Notes under the pieces: generated by a model
What the model saw: the letters and a program-made list of their open reading frames with translations, nothing else
What the model was told of the DNA's origin: nothing
The model's database searches: none
Source of the DNA: a virus
Reading direction: 5' to 3' (one strand)
Virus record (IMG/VR): IMGVR_UViG_3300010233_000106
Location: 1-36,466 of that record
DNA length: 36,466 nt
Part shown: positions 1-5,929 of the stretch, piece by piece
Layout of the letters: every line of letters starts with the position of its first letter
Numbering within the stretch: the stretch's first letter is position 1
Translations under genes and position numbers: made by a program

Positions 1-55
1 CTTGATGTTTAAATCCGACAAAGGCATTTGGCTTTTGGGAAGAGATCTTTCAACG
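1..55 (-). repeat. 55-bp exact inverted copy of nozzle-gene segment
   Basis: Bases 1-55 are identical to the reverse complement of 15816-15870, and identity stops abruptly at base 56. In the copy the + strand encodes the same peptide as the nozzle gene (…FKSDKGIWLLGRDLST) and then runs into unrelated sequence and a stop. The match begins at the very first base of the window and is exactly 55 long, a common assembler k-mer length, so it is probably a graph-end or amplification-chimera artefact rather than a biological repeat. Confidence 0.9.
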
Positions 56-264
56 TCGTTACTCGCCTTCCAACGGTTTATTTGTTAAACGCAGCCGCTC
101 CGTACCAATCCTCGAATCCAGGCCAACATCTTGCGATATCCGCCGGAATTACGTTCATCCCCTGCGTGTTCTAACTTTTTGCGATTGAAGATTTTTAATG
201 AAAGTGTTTATGCTGACATCAAGAATCTGAATTTCGCAGTTTTGATTCAAGCTCAACTGAGTTA
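56..264 (+). other. Left-end sequence without a complete gene; possible 3' end of a + strand gene
   Basis: No complete gene is visible here. One + frame is open from base 13 to a TAA at 172-174 and reads plausibly as a protein C-terminus (…SNPGQHLAISAGITFIPCVF). Its N-terminal part lies outside the window or was lost at the chimeric left end. A second frame is open to a TAG at about 261. Sequence up to the terminator at 265 is otherwise featureless. I do not recognise the product, and the coding reading is tentative. Confidence 0.25.
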
Positions 265-303
265 GGCCCGGCAAGATTTATTTCTACCGGGCCATTCTTT
301 TTG
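265..303 (+). terminator. Rho-independent terminator (+ strand)
   Basis: GGCCCGG (265-271) pairs with CCGGGCC (287-293) as a 7-bp GC-only stem around a 15-nt A/T-rich loop, followed by ATTCTTTTT. The T-run is on the + side only, so it ends a rightward transcript entering from the left edge, just before the recombination operon starts. Confidence 0.75.
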
Positions 304-356
304 TTGCTGAGTGCAACTTTCTCTACATCTAGAAATAAAAACTGGCTGTGCTACGA

Positions 357-575
357 ATGACTATGGATTTTGAATACACATCCGCCGCCGAGCTTTTTAA
401 AAGCCCTACCTATAAGAAATACATGGATGAATATGGGCAGTGTACGAAGTGCTTTGAAAATGCGGGGCTTTTAAGACCTTGCTGTAGCGCAAGCATTGTT
501 TATCAAGGTGATGTTATAAACCCAGAGGTTCTTTGGGAAATAATCAACGAGGAGCTAAAACATGAAACGAAGTGA
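357..575 (+). CDS. Hypothetical protein, cysteine-containing
   Basis: Small acidic protein of about 72 residues with a Cys-rich centre (QCTKCF … PCCS) that could bind a metal. No family is recognised. It is the first gene of the rightward recombination operon and overlaps the ERF gene by 14 nt. The start is uncertain: GTG 348, ATG 357 and ATG 363 are all in frame and none has a good ribosome binding site. I took the first ATG. Confidence 0.6.
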   Translation: MTMDFEYTSAAELFKSPTYKKYMDEYGQCTKCFENAGLLRPCCSASIVYQGDVINPEVLWEIINEELKHETK

Positions 576-1296
576 ACCCTATCCCATTATTGCGGAACAA
601 AAGGAACAAAACGATTCGAGTGCAACGAAAGTTGACAGTGCACCTTTAGCCGAAGCTTTGTTGAAAGTTCAAAAACAGCTGCATGCTGTGAAGAAAGATG
701 CCTCGAATCCTTTCTTTAAAAGTAAGTACGCCACTCTTCAGTCGACCTGGGAGGCCTGCCGAGAAGCCCTCCAAGATGCAGGACTCGTCATTATACAAAC
801 GATTCATAGGGACAATGGGGTTTTCCTAAGAACCAGGCTCATGCATGTCTCCGGGGCTTATACCGACTCCGAAACTCCTTTGCTCATGAAGGAGGAGACG
901 ATGCAGGCCATGGGATCAGCGATTTCTTATGCCCGCCGTTATTCACTTGCTGCCATTATTGGCCTTGTGACCGATGAAGATGATGATGGAAATGCAGCTT
1001 CAAAACCTATGCAGACCGCCCTTCATACGCACACAAACGCCCACCAAGCGATGCCAAGCTCTGCTCCTCAAAGAACCTTTGCAACCATCTCCGAAGCTCA
1101 AGCCAAGCGATTCTATGCCATGCAGCTTTCGAGAAAAGTAGGCGCTACTGAAATGCAGACCTATCTAAAATCTTGGGGCTATACAGACGCTAAACAAATT
1201 AAGCCTCAAGACTACGATGCGATGTGCCGATTCGATAAAGCTCCTAAACAGCAAGAGCCTGAAATTATTCAGGCCGATGATGAAATCCATTTTTGA
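562..1296 (+). CDS. erf: ERF-family single-strand annealing recombinase
   Basis: A 244-residue protein of the ERF superfamily, the phage annealing proteins that pair complementary single strands in homologous recombination and genome circularisation (P22 Erf type). The N-terminal half (about residues 25-145) carries the family pattern: a helix beginning LLKVQKQL, NPFFKSKYATL, then QAMGSAISYARRYSLAAIIG followed by an acidic TDEDDDGN. The C-terminal third is linker-like and may be a separate module. A strong binding site (GAGGAG, 7 nt before ATG 562) fixes the start. The last residues, ADDEIHF, resemble the acidic tip of bacterial SSB. It sits at the head of a cassette with two nucleases, as expected for a phage recombination operon. 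Confidence 0.92.
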   Translation: MKRSEPYPIIAEQKEQNDSSATKVDSAPLAEALLKVQKQLHAVKKDASNPFFKSKYATLQSTWEACREALQDAGLVIIQTIHRDNGVFLRTRLMHVSGAYTDSETPLLMKEETMQAMGSAISYARRYSLAAIIGLVTDEDDDGNAASKPMQTALHTHTNAHQAMPSSAPQRTFATISEAQAKRFYAMQLSRKVGATEMQTYLKSWGYTDAKQIKPQDYDAMCRFDKAPKQQEPEIIQADDEIHF

Positions 1297-1305
1297 GGTG
1301 AAATA

Positions 1306-1440
1306 ATGACGGAAGAACAAGAAATGCTTTTTAAGCTCATGAATCAGGTTAGCGATATTCTTGAGCGCCTTATGCTTCAATCTCAAATCAATGAAGAATT
1401 CCGCGTCGTCATTAAAGAATTGCGTGAAAAAATAAAATAA
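1306..1440 (+). CDS. Small coiled-coil protein (44 aa)
   Basis: A short ORF starting MTEEQEMLFKLMNQ and ending ELREKIK, almost entirely predicted helix with heptad-like hydrophobic spacing. GAGGTG lies 5 nt before the ATG, and it begins 9 nt after the ERF stop, so it is very likely translated with the recombination operon. Function unknown; it may be a helper or small regulator. It is too short to assign to a family. Confidence 0.65.
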   Translation: MTEEQEMLFKLMNQVSDILERLMLQSQINEEFRVVIKELREKIK

Positions 1441-1458
1441 ATTCATCAGCATGGAGGC

Positions 1459-1779
1459 TTGCAGAGTGAAAAAGAAATCCAAAAAGAAATCCTCGACGCT
1501 CTCCTCAAACACCCGAAAGTCGCCCTCATCTGGCAAAACGATCTCAACATCAAACATCTCCAAAAATATGGGGGCATCGGCAAATATCGACCTAAAGGCC
1601 TGCCGGACATTGCTGGCATACTTAAAGGCGGTCGAGCGATCCTTTTTGAAGTCAAAACAATGGTTGGGAAAACAAGCGCAGAACAAGATAGCTTTTTATT
1701 TAGAGCATCACAGGCAGGTGCTCTTACGGGCATTATCCGAAGCGTTGACGAAGCGACTCATCTCATCGAAACCGCTTGA
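1459..1779 (+). CDS. VRR-NUC domain nuclease
   Basis: A 106-residue protein matching the VRR-NUC fold (PD-(D/E)XK superfamily), small phage nucleases probably acting on recombination or replication junctions. Visible motifs are the N-terminal SEKEIQKEILDAL helix, GLPDIAG (metal-binding D), then ILFEVK, the E-x-K catalytic pair, near residues 60-66, and a Q-rich helix (AEQDSFLFRASQAGA) typical of the family. The only reasonable in-frame start is TTG 1459, with GGAGG unusually close (1 nt). The ATG at 1451 is in another frame. It overlaps the next gene by TTGA, indicating coupling. Confidence 0.85.
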   Translation: MQSEKEIQKEILDALLKHPKVALIWQNDLNIKHLQKYGGIGKYRPKGLPDIAGILKGGRAILFEVKTMVGKTSAEQDSFLFRASQAGALTGIIRSVDEATHLIETA

Positions 1780-2036
1780 AACCCCTAAGATTCAAAAGCG
1801 AAAAAAATCTTGAGCTCATCCGAGCCCTGCCTTGTTGTGTCTGTGAAAGACCAGGACCTTCTGATCCAGACCATCTCCGAACTCGTGGCGCAGGCGGAGG
1901 AGATGAACTTTCAAATCTCTTGCCACTCTGCAGAAATCATCACCGTGAACGGCACCTTCTCGGACTTAAAAGCTTTGCAACTCGCTATCAATTGCCAATC
2001 GAATGGATCGGCAGTTATCCTCGAGTAAAGCGATGA
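1776..2036 (+). CDS. HNH-type nuclease, recombination cassette
   Basis: An 86-residue protein with a compact zinc-binding HNH core: CCVCERPG at residues 20-27, DPDHLRTRGAGGGD in the middle, and LPLCRNHHRERH near 50-61. DH and the final HH…H fit the beta-beta-alpha-metal active site and its structural ligands. It resembles small phage HNH proteins of the DUF968/YbcO kind found in lambdoid recombination regions, which are thought to nick or resolve junctions. The start is TTG 1776, overlapping the previous stop (TTGA). The end overlaps the next ATG (ATGA). Confidence 0.8.
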   Translation: MKPLRFKSEKNLELIRALPCCVCERPGPSDPDHLRTRGAGGGDELSNLLPLCRNHHRERHLLGLKSFATRYQLPIEWIGSYPRVKR

Positions 2037-2185
2037 GTGAACACAGCTTTTACATTATCATCGGACTTCTGATTTGCTCTTTTTCTTTCGGAATTATCAT
2101 GACCATTCGCGATCATCAAAAAGATAAAAGACAGCGCATGGATCGAATGAAACGAAAACGTCTCAAACTTCCTAACGACCTCTGA
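2033..2185 (+). CDS. Small single-pass membrane protein (50 aa)
   Basis: Begins MSEHSFYIIIGLLICSFSFG: one strongly hydrophobic helix (about residues 6-24) followed by a very basic tail (KDKRQRMDRMKRKRLK), so N-out/C-in topology is likely. ATG 2033 overlaps the preceding TGA (ATGA), which is why I prefer it to the ATG at 2003. Last gene of the rightward operon, its end overlapping the convergent gene by 14 nt. Function unknown. Confidence 0.65.
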   Translation: MSEHSFYIIIGLLICSFSFGIIMTIRDHQKDKRQRMDRMKRKRLKLPNDL

Positions 2186-2408
2186 TCGGATATTCCATCC
2201 CGTAATTATCTTTTTGCATGTAATGACTGCATCTCGAGCAGTATCTCTCATGAGCACGATCAAACTTAAAAGTTGTTACAAACTGTCCCCCGCATTTCGG
2301 AGTTCTACAAACAACCCAGCCCGTCTTCACTGGAGGAAGACCGCAGGCCTCTCGGCATTTTTGAATTTCTCGAGTCTCTGAATTTCTTGTCCAAAGAATA
2401 CCGCTCAT
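2172..2408 (-). CDS. Small zinc-ribbon-like protein
   Basis: A 78-residue protein with CREAC, CRTPKCG and CSRC spaced so that two Cys pairs could hold a zinc ion in a ribbon (about residues 34-61). No enzyme motif is visible. It is the last gene of the long leftward block and converges with the recombination operon. A nucleic-acid-binding role is only a guess from the Cys pattern. Confidence 0.6.
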   Translation of the reverse strand: MSGILWTRNSETREIQKCREACGLPPVKTGWVVCRTPKCGGQFVTTFKFDRAHERYCSRCSHYMQKDNYGMEYPIRGR

Positions 2409-2409
2409 T

Positions 2410-2658
2410 TTAGTGGCAATGATCGTTCATCCATTTTTGCTGAATCTGCCAGCCCTCTAAAGTAGTGCAAGCGAGCTTATCAGCACGATCGTCATCAATA
2501 GGAATAATATCGTCGCTTCCATCTGCCTTCACTCCCTCAAACTGCTTTCTGTCTTTCGAATAAAGATAGTAAGCAATCTGCGGGCCCTGACAGCCCGCCA
2601 GAATTAAACAGATGCTCAAACCGAATCCGATGAAAAAACTTTTAAGTTCAATCTTCAT
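2410..2658 (-). CDS. Small lipoprotein, candidate outer spanin
   Basis: An 82-residue protein with a type II signal peptide: positively charged start, hydrophobic stretch FFIGFGLSICLIL and lipobox LAGC, with the acylated Cys at residue 23, leaving about 60 mature residues. Its ATG overlaps the stop of the upstream gene by 4 nt. That gene has a hydrophobic N-terminus and a helical C-terminus, so the pair could be an outer and inner spanin that fuse the membranes of a Gram-negative host at lysis. Spanins are too variable to prove this by eye; an unrelated lipoprotein is possible. Confidence 0.7.
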   Translation of the reverse strand: MKIELKSFFIGFGLSICLILAGCQGPQIAYYLYSKDRKQFEGVKADGSDDIIPIDDDRADKLACTTLEGWQIQQKWMNDHCH

Positions 2659-2870
2659 TGGTTCTTTTGAACATTCTGCATTTGCTTCGCCACTGCTTGA
2701 AAATCTTCCGTCGATTTTGCTTTCGGTGCATCGGTCTGACTAATCTGATCGATGGCCTTCGCATTATTCGACTGACGAATTTGCTCAGTAAGCGTTTCAA
2801 TCTCTTGAATGAGTGCTGCAATCGCTGCAGGCAGTCCGATGATCGCCTGAATGAATGCAAGAATACTCAA
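2655..2870 (-). CDS. Small membrane-anchored helical protein, candidate inner spanin
   Basis: A 71-residue protein with hydrophobic segment ILAFIQAIIGLPAAIAALI (residues 3-21), then a polar helix (EIETLTEQIRQSNN) and a Q-rich tail. The hydrophobic part contains a Pro and may be amphipathic rather than a true membrane span. It overlaps the lipoprotein gene downstream (ATGA) and the coiled-coil gene upstream. The spanin role is inferred from context only. Confidence 0.55.
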   Translation of the reverse strand: MSILAFIQAIIGLPAAIAALIQEIETLTEQIRQSNNAKAIDQISQTDAPKAKSTEDFQAVAKQMQNVQKNQ

Positions 2871-3199
2871 GCCGAAGGATTCAAGATGGCCAAAGCGGCA
2901 TCGATTTTACCTTGAAGACCAACAACCTTAGCAGCATCGGCAACCTCAAGTGCAGTTTCTGCGGCCAGCGCATCTTTTGCATCCGAAAGCTGTTTTTGCA
3001 AATCAGCAGAATCCGCATCCGCATCGGGAAGCGAAGAAACTTCTGAAATCAAAAGAGCGTAGTTTTTATTAATACGATCCATGAGATCCGATTTTTTTTG
3101 TGCAATCGCTGCTGCCTGTGCATCGAGATCGGCGCTCATGTCCGAAATATCTTGGTTTTGTTGTACAGCAATCGCTGCAAGTAGTTCTGATTTATTCAT
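2867..3199 (-). CDS. Ala-rich coiled-coil protein
   Basis: A 110-residue protein, almost entirely helical and alanine/aspartate rich (AQAAAIAQKKSDLMDRIN, then LQKQLSDAKDALAAETAL), with no Cys and no signal peptide. The binding site GTGGAAA precedes ATG 3199. It sits in the lysis/late tail of the operon, between a 44-residue hydrophobic protein and the spanin-like pair. Function unknown; it could be a minor virion component. Confidence 0.65.
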   Translation of the reverse strand: MNKSELLAAIAVQQNQDISDMSADLDAQAAAIAQKKSDLMDRINKNYALLISEVSSLPDADADSADLQKQLSDAKDALAAETALEVADAAKVVGLQGKIDAALAILNPSA

Positions 3200-3201
3200 A
3201 A

Positions 3202-3336
3202 TTATTTTCCACTTTCTAAGTTTTTAAGAGTGTTGATGATTAAAGTTAAAATGCTGTTCGATTGAAGACCTGGAATCAGAGCCAAAGCTTCTGAAACGGC
3301 CAAACAAGCGCCCAAAATTACGGTCATAGTTGTCAT
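3202..3336 (-). CDS. Small hydrophobic protein (44 aa)
   Basis: Starts MTTMTVILGACLAVSEALAL and ends TLKNLESGK. It has a strong binding site (AAGGGGAG) ahead of the ATG and stops 2 nt before the next ATG. The first half is hydrophobic and could span a membrane, but the alternating small residues also fit an amphipathic helix. Next to the lysis genes it could be a holin-like peptide; short proteins of this kind are also found in other phages without a known role. Confidence 0.6.
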   Translation of the reverse strand: MTTMTVILGACLAVSEALALIPGLQSNSILTLIINTLKNLESGK

Positions 3337-3427
3337 TGAATTTCTCCCCTTGAATAAGTTTCTGTTCGTTCCCCTAAAATCTCAAGATTAAGTTTTGGAT
3401 ATATTGATTCTATCATAGGGTTTTTGA

Positions 3428-3994
3428 ATGAAAGAGCTCTGGAAGCCAATAGAGTGTGCTGATGCTGCGTATGAAGTATCGAATTTAGGACGAGTTAGGT
3501 CTTGGTATGTTTACGGAAGCAATAGCGGAAAAAAGGCATTAGAACCCAGAATTTTAAAACCAGATATCAGTTGGTGTGGATATTATCGGATTGCTCTTTA
3601 TAAAAACGGAACTTCTTTCAAAAAACAATTAAGTAGAATCGTTCTTGAGGCTTTTTCTGGACAGCCTCCACACAGCTTTGAAGCCGCTCATTTGAACGGA
3701 ATTAAGGCTGACAACAGATTTCAGAACCTGAAGTGGTGCTCAAAAAAAGAAAACGCATATCACAAGAAACTTCACGGAACCCAAATAGCGGGAGAAACGC
3801 ACCATCTTTCCAAACTAACAAACATGGCCAGATTTTTTATTGTTGAAAAAACAAAGGAAGGTTGGTTCGAAAGAGAAATAGCCGAATATCTCGGAATCAA
3901 AAGATCAAACGTTCAAACTATAAAGAGATCCATGGGAGTAGCTCTAAAATGGGAATATGGCGCGAAACTAAGGAATAAAAAATCTTTTTCCTGA
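3428..3994 (+). CDS. Free-standing NUMOD4/HNH homing endonuclease
   Basis: A 188-residue protein on the strand opposite to its neighbours. The N-terminus has the NUMOD4 DNA-binding motif (WKPIE…YEVSNLGRVRSW, residues 5-27). The centre has an HNH_3-type nuclease core (VLEAFSGQPP…AAHLNGIKADNRFQNLKW), and the C-terminus has a helix-turn-helix-like segment (EREIAEYLGIKRSNVQTIK). Such genes spread by cutting alleles that lack them. It lies between the endolysin gene, whose 3' end it overlaps by 27 bp in convergent orientation, and a 44-residue gene, so it looks like a recent insertion into the late operon. Transcription must come from its own promoter, since it is antisense to late mRNA; I could not identify that promoter confidently. 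Confidence 0.88.
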   Translation: MKELWKPIECADAAYEVSNLGRVRSWYVYGSNSGKKALEPRILKPDISWCGYYRIALYKNGTSFKKQLSRIVLEAFSGQPPHSFEAAHLNGIKADNRFQNLKWCSKKENAYHKKLHGTQIAGETHHLSKLTNMARFFIVEKTKEGWFEREIAEYLGIKRSNVQTIKRSMGVALKWEYGAKLRNKKSFS

Positions 3995-4414
3995 ATGAGG
4001 CGGAATATTTTGACAGTGTATCCATCCCCCCACTCCATTGTTTCCGCAGGTATATTTAAAATCTTCAAAATAAGCGCCAATCTTTTCTGCTAACTCCAAA
4101 ATTTCATCTGATAAAAAAATACCCTGAAGATCAATAATTGAAAACGATGGGCAAATAAAATCTACAGCGTGACCTGTCAGATGGGCCGAGAACATTGGAA
4201 TCGTGCGTGGTGATTTTCCTTCGGCTTTATCTTGAGCTCTTAGTTTATCATAAATGGCCTTATGAGCTTCGATAGAGCGCAGTCCACTTGTGCACTCAAA
4301 CTTAAGGCCCATATAATCTTCAAAAGCATTCACAACAACGATGAGTTTTTTACAATTATCGAGCTGCTCTTGCGAAGGATAGAAGTTGTCGCGAAGTAAG
4401 TCGGTCAGGATCAT
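3968..4414 (-). CDS. Endolysin, M15 family peptidase
   Basis: A 148-residue M15-type (VanY/D-Ala-D-Ala carboxypeptidase-like) peptidoglycan peptidase that would cut peptide cross-links in the host wall at lysis. Visible motifs are TSGLRSIEAH near residues 42-51, SAHLTGHAVDF (about 76-86, the S-x-H-x-x-G-x-A-x-D zinc site with H and D ligands), and GGWIHCQ (about 129-135, the third ligand H). There is no signal peptide, so release would depend on a holin. It begins 2 nt after the small membrane protein gene upstream, a typical holin-endolysin arrangement. Confidence 0.85.
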   Translation of the reverse strand: MILTDLLRDNFYPSQEQLDNCKKLIVVVNAFEDYMGLKFECTSGLRSIEAHKAIYDKLRAQDKAEGKSPRTIPMFSAHLTGHAVDFICPSFSIIDLQGIFLSDEILELAEKIGAYFEDFKYTCGNNGVGGWIHCQNIPPHSGKRFFIP

Positions 4415-4416
4415 TT

Positions 4417-4692
4417 TTAATGGTCCTCCCGAGATTTGCGTATATGAAAAAGCGGATAAGTTTGTCGACCTTCGCTAATGAGCTTCGAATCGATCGGCTT
4501 TCCAAAAACCGAAGTCGCAAGCTTATCATGAACATCCAGGCGCTCTTCGTGCGATACAATCTTGGGATACACCTGTTTCATCTCATCGAGATCTTTGGAT
4601 ATCTTCCAAGCATACCGAATTAAAAGACCCACGCCTGGTAGCACCAGCGTCATGATGGTCGGCGCCCATTCTTTAAGCCAAGAAAAATCCAT
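4417..4692 (-). CDS. Single-pass membrane protein, candidate holin
   Basis: A 91-residue protein whose N-terminal part is a membrane helix (PTIMTLVLPGVGLLIRYAW, about residues 11-29), followed by a charged helical region (KDLDEMKQVYPKIVSHEERL) and a basic tail. GGGGAGGGG precedes ATG 4692. It is directly upstream of, and tightly spaced to, the endolysin, the usual position of a holin. One membrane span plus a helical soluble part would also fit an inner-spanin or antiholin. Confidence 0.65.
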   Translation of the reverse strand: MDFSWLKEWAPTIMTLVLPGVGLLIRYAWKISKDLDEMKQVYPKIVSHEERLDVHDKLATSVFGKPIDSKLISEGRQTYPLFHIRKSREDH

Positions 4693-4720
4693 AATCCCCT
4701 CCCCTCAGAAAAGAAATGAA

Positions 4721-4930
4721 TTATTTTTGACCGAGAGCCTGAAGCCGAAGATCTGCGTTTTTAGCCTGAGAGAGCGCTTGAAAAAGACTAATGATCGGCG
4801 ACAAATCCTGAGCTGTGAGCGCAATGCCTTGAGCCGGAATGGAAAGCTTCATGTAGTCGCCATCTCCTGCCGAAACGCTAATTTGATCGCCAACAGAAGT
4901 TGTAAAAGTTTGAGTGTATTGAAGTGCCAT
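4721..4930 (-). CDS. Small hypothetical virion/late protein
   Basis: A 69-residue soluble protein starting MALQYTQTFTTSVGDQISVS. Beta-strand-like N-terminus (YTQTFTTSVGDQISVSAGDGDYMKL), then a helix (SPIISLFQALSQAKNADLRL). Strong binding site (AAGGGGAAC). It follows the Gly-rich adhesin gene in the same operon, so a minor tail or chaperone role is possible but unproven. Confidence 0.6.
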   Translation of the reverse strand: MALQYTQTFTTSVGDQISVSAGDGDYMKLSIPAQGIALTAQDLSPIISLFQALSQAKNADLRLQALGQK

Positions 4931-4951
4931 GAGTGTTCCCCTTTTGTTTGA

Positions 4952-5929
4952 TTATAAATTATTCCAAGATCCATTAAAGGAAGCGAGTGAAACGGAGTTG
5001 CTACGACTGATTTGAAAGATACGAGCGGTTCCATCGTTTCCAGGATTTCCGTAGCCACTATCTCCGCCGCCGACCGACGTGACTGCCGTTCCTGCATGTT
5101 TATATTTTTTAGCCCAAACAACGATGAGTCCGCCGCCGCCGCAGCCTGCGCAGTAAGCCTCGGTACTTCCAAGACCGCCGCCGCCTCCCGAAGCTGAAAA
5201 AAGACCATTGCCGAGAAGATTGATGGAGTTCGCAACAATGAGAATCACGCCGCCGCCGCCTCCTCCTCCGGGAGTTCCAACGCCGTCTGGATCCGTGTCC
5301 CCTTCACTCCCGCCGCCCCCACCGCCGCCATAGCCACCCGCTGATCCACCGCCGCCGCCTAAAGAAGCGTCGGACCCATCTCCACCGGATCCCCAAACGG
5401 CCTGCGAGTAATTTACGTTTTGTTGACCAAAAGCCAATCCTTGGCTTCCCGCAAAACCGCCGTTTCCAATATCCGATCCACCATTGGTGGCTGCAAAATT
5501 ATAGGGATAGGGATAGGCCGGACTCCCGCCGCCCCCATTCTGATAGGCACCGCCACCGCCGCCAGGACCCATCAATGAGTTTCCACCGGCAGTTCCGTCA
5601 TTCGATTCTGGAGGACCATCATCGACCTTATCTTCGCCAGGCATCCCATCGCAGACAAAACCAGCGGCATTATTTAAAATGAGATTATTGCACCACAAGG
5701 TGATGCCGTAATTTCCACCCGAAATTCGTTTGCCGACGGCCATCGTAATCGTGTTGTACGCATGGATTCCCGATTCCCAAAAAACCACCATGTCCGAGCT
5801 CACGGTTAAATTAGGAAGCCCTGCAATTTTCATGGGCGCTTGATCTGCAAAAGCTCCTACGTTCGGAAGTGTGGTCGGTCCTGTAGAAGGATTAAAAGCA
5901 AGAGCGCCGCGACCCAGCCGTCTTCTCAT
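4952..5929 (-). CDS. Glycine-rich tail adhesin-like protein
   Basis: A 325-residue protein. Residues 1-10 are MRRRLGRGAL, almost identical to the start of the next tail protein upstream. About residues 60-110 look like a beta-helical lead-in. From about 120 onward there are long runs of Gly separated by short turns, with the recurring pattern Gly-run, then hydrophobic VILIVANSI or LIVVWAKKY, then another Gly-run. Such sequences occur in bacterial and phage surface proteins. Polyglycine-II helix bundles are known in the T-even-like gp38 adhesin of phage S16, so a receptor-binding role is plausible. A CAGC motif near the C-terminus is unusual. It is the last tail gene before the lysis cassette. 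Confidence 0.75.
   Translation of the reverse strand: MRRRLGRGALAFNPSTGPTTLPNVGAFADQAPMKIAGLPNLTVSSDMVVFWESGIHAYNTITMAVGKRISGGNYGITLWCNNLILNNAAGFVCDGMPGEDKVDDGPPESNDGTAGGNSLMGPGGGGGAYQNGGGGSPAYPYPYNFAATNGGSDIGNGGFAGSQGLAFGQQNVNYSQAVWGSGGDGSDASLGGGGGSAGGYGGGGGGGSEGDTDPDGVGTPGGGGGGGVILIVANSINLLGNGLFSASGGGGGLGSTEAYCAGCGGGGLIVVWAKKYKHAGTAVTSVGGGDSGYGNPGNDGTARIFQISRSNSVSLASFNGSWNNL

Noticed and set aside
95-125. tRNA-like T-loop (TCGAATCC)
   Set aside because: No acceptor stem, D-arm or anticodon arm can be drawn around it on either strand.
1451-1813. ATG-started Lys/Ser-rich ORF with a nearby GGAGG
   Set aside because: It is out of frame with the VRR-NUC nuclease, whose catalytic motifs are clear. 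Its composition is that of a shifted frame.
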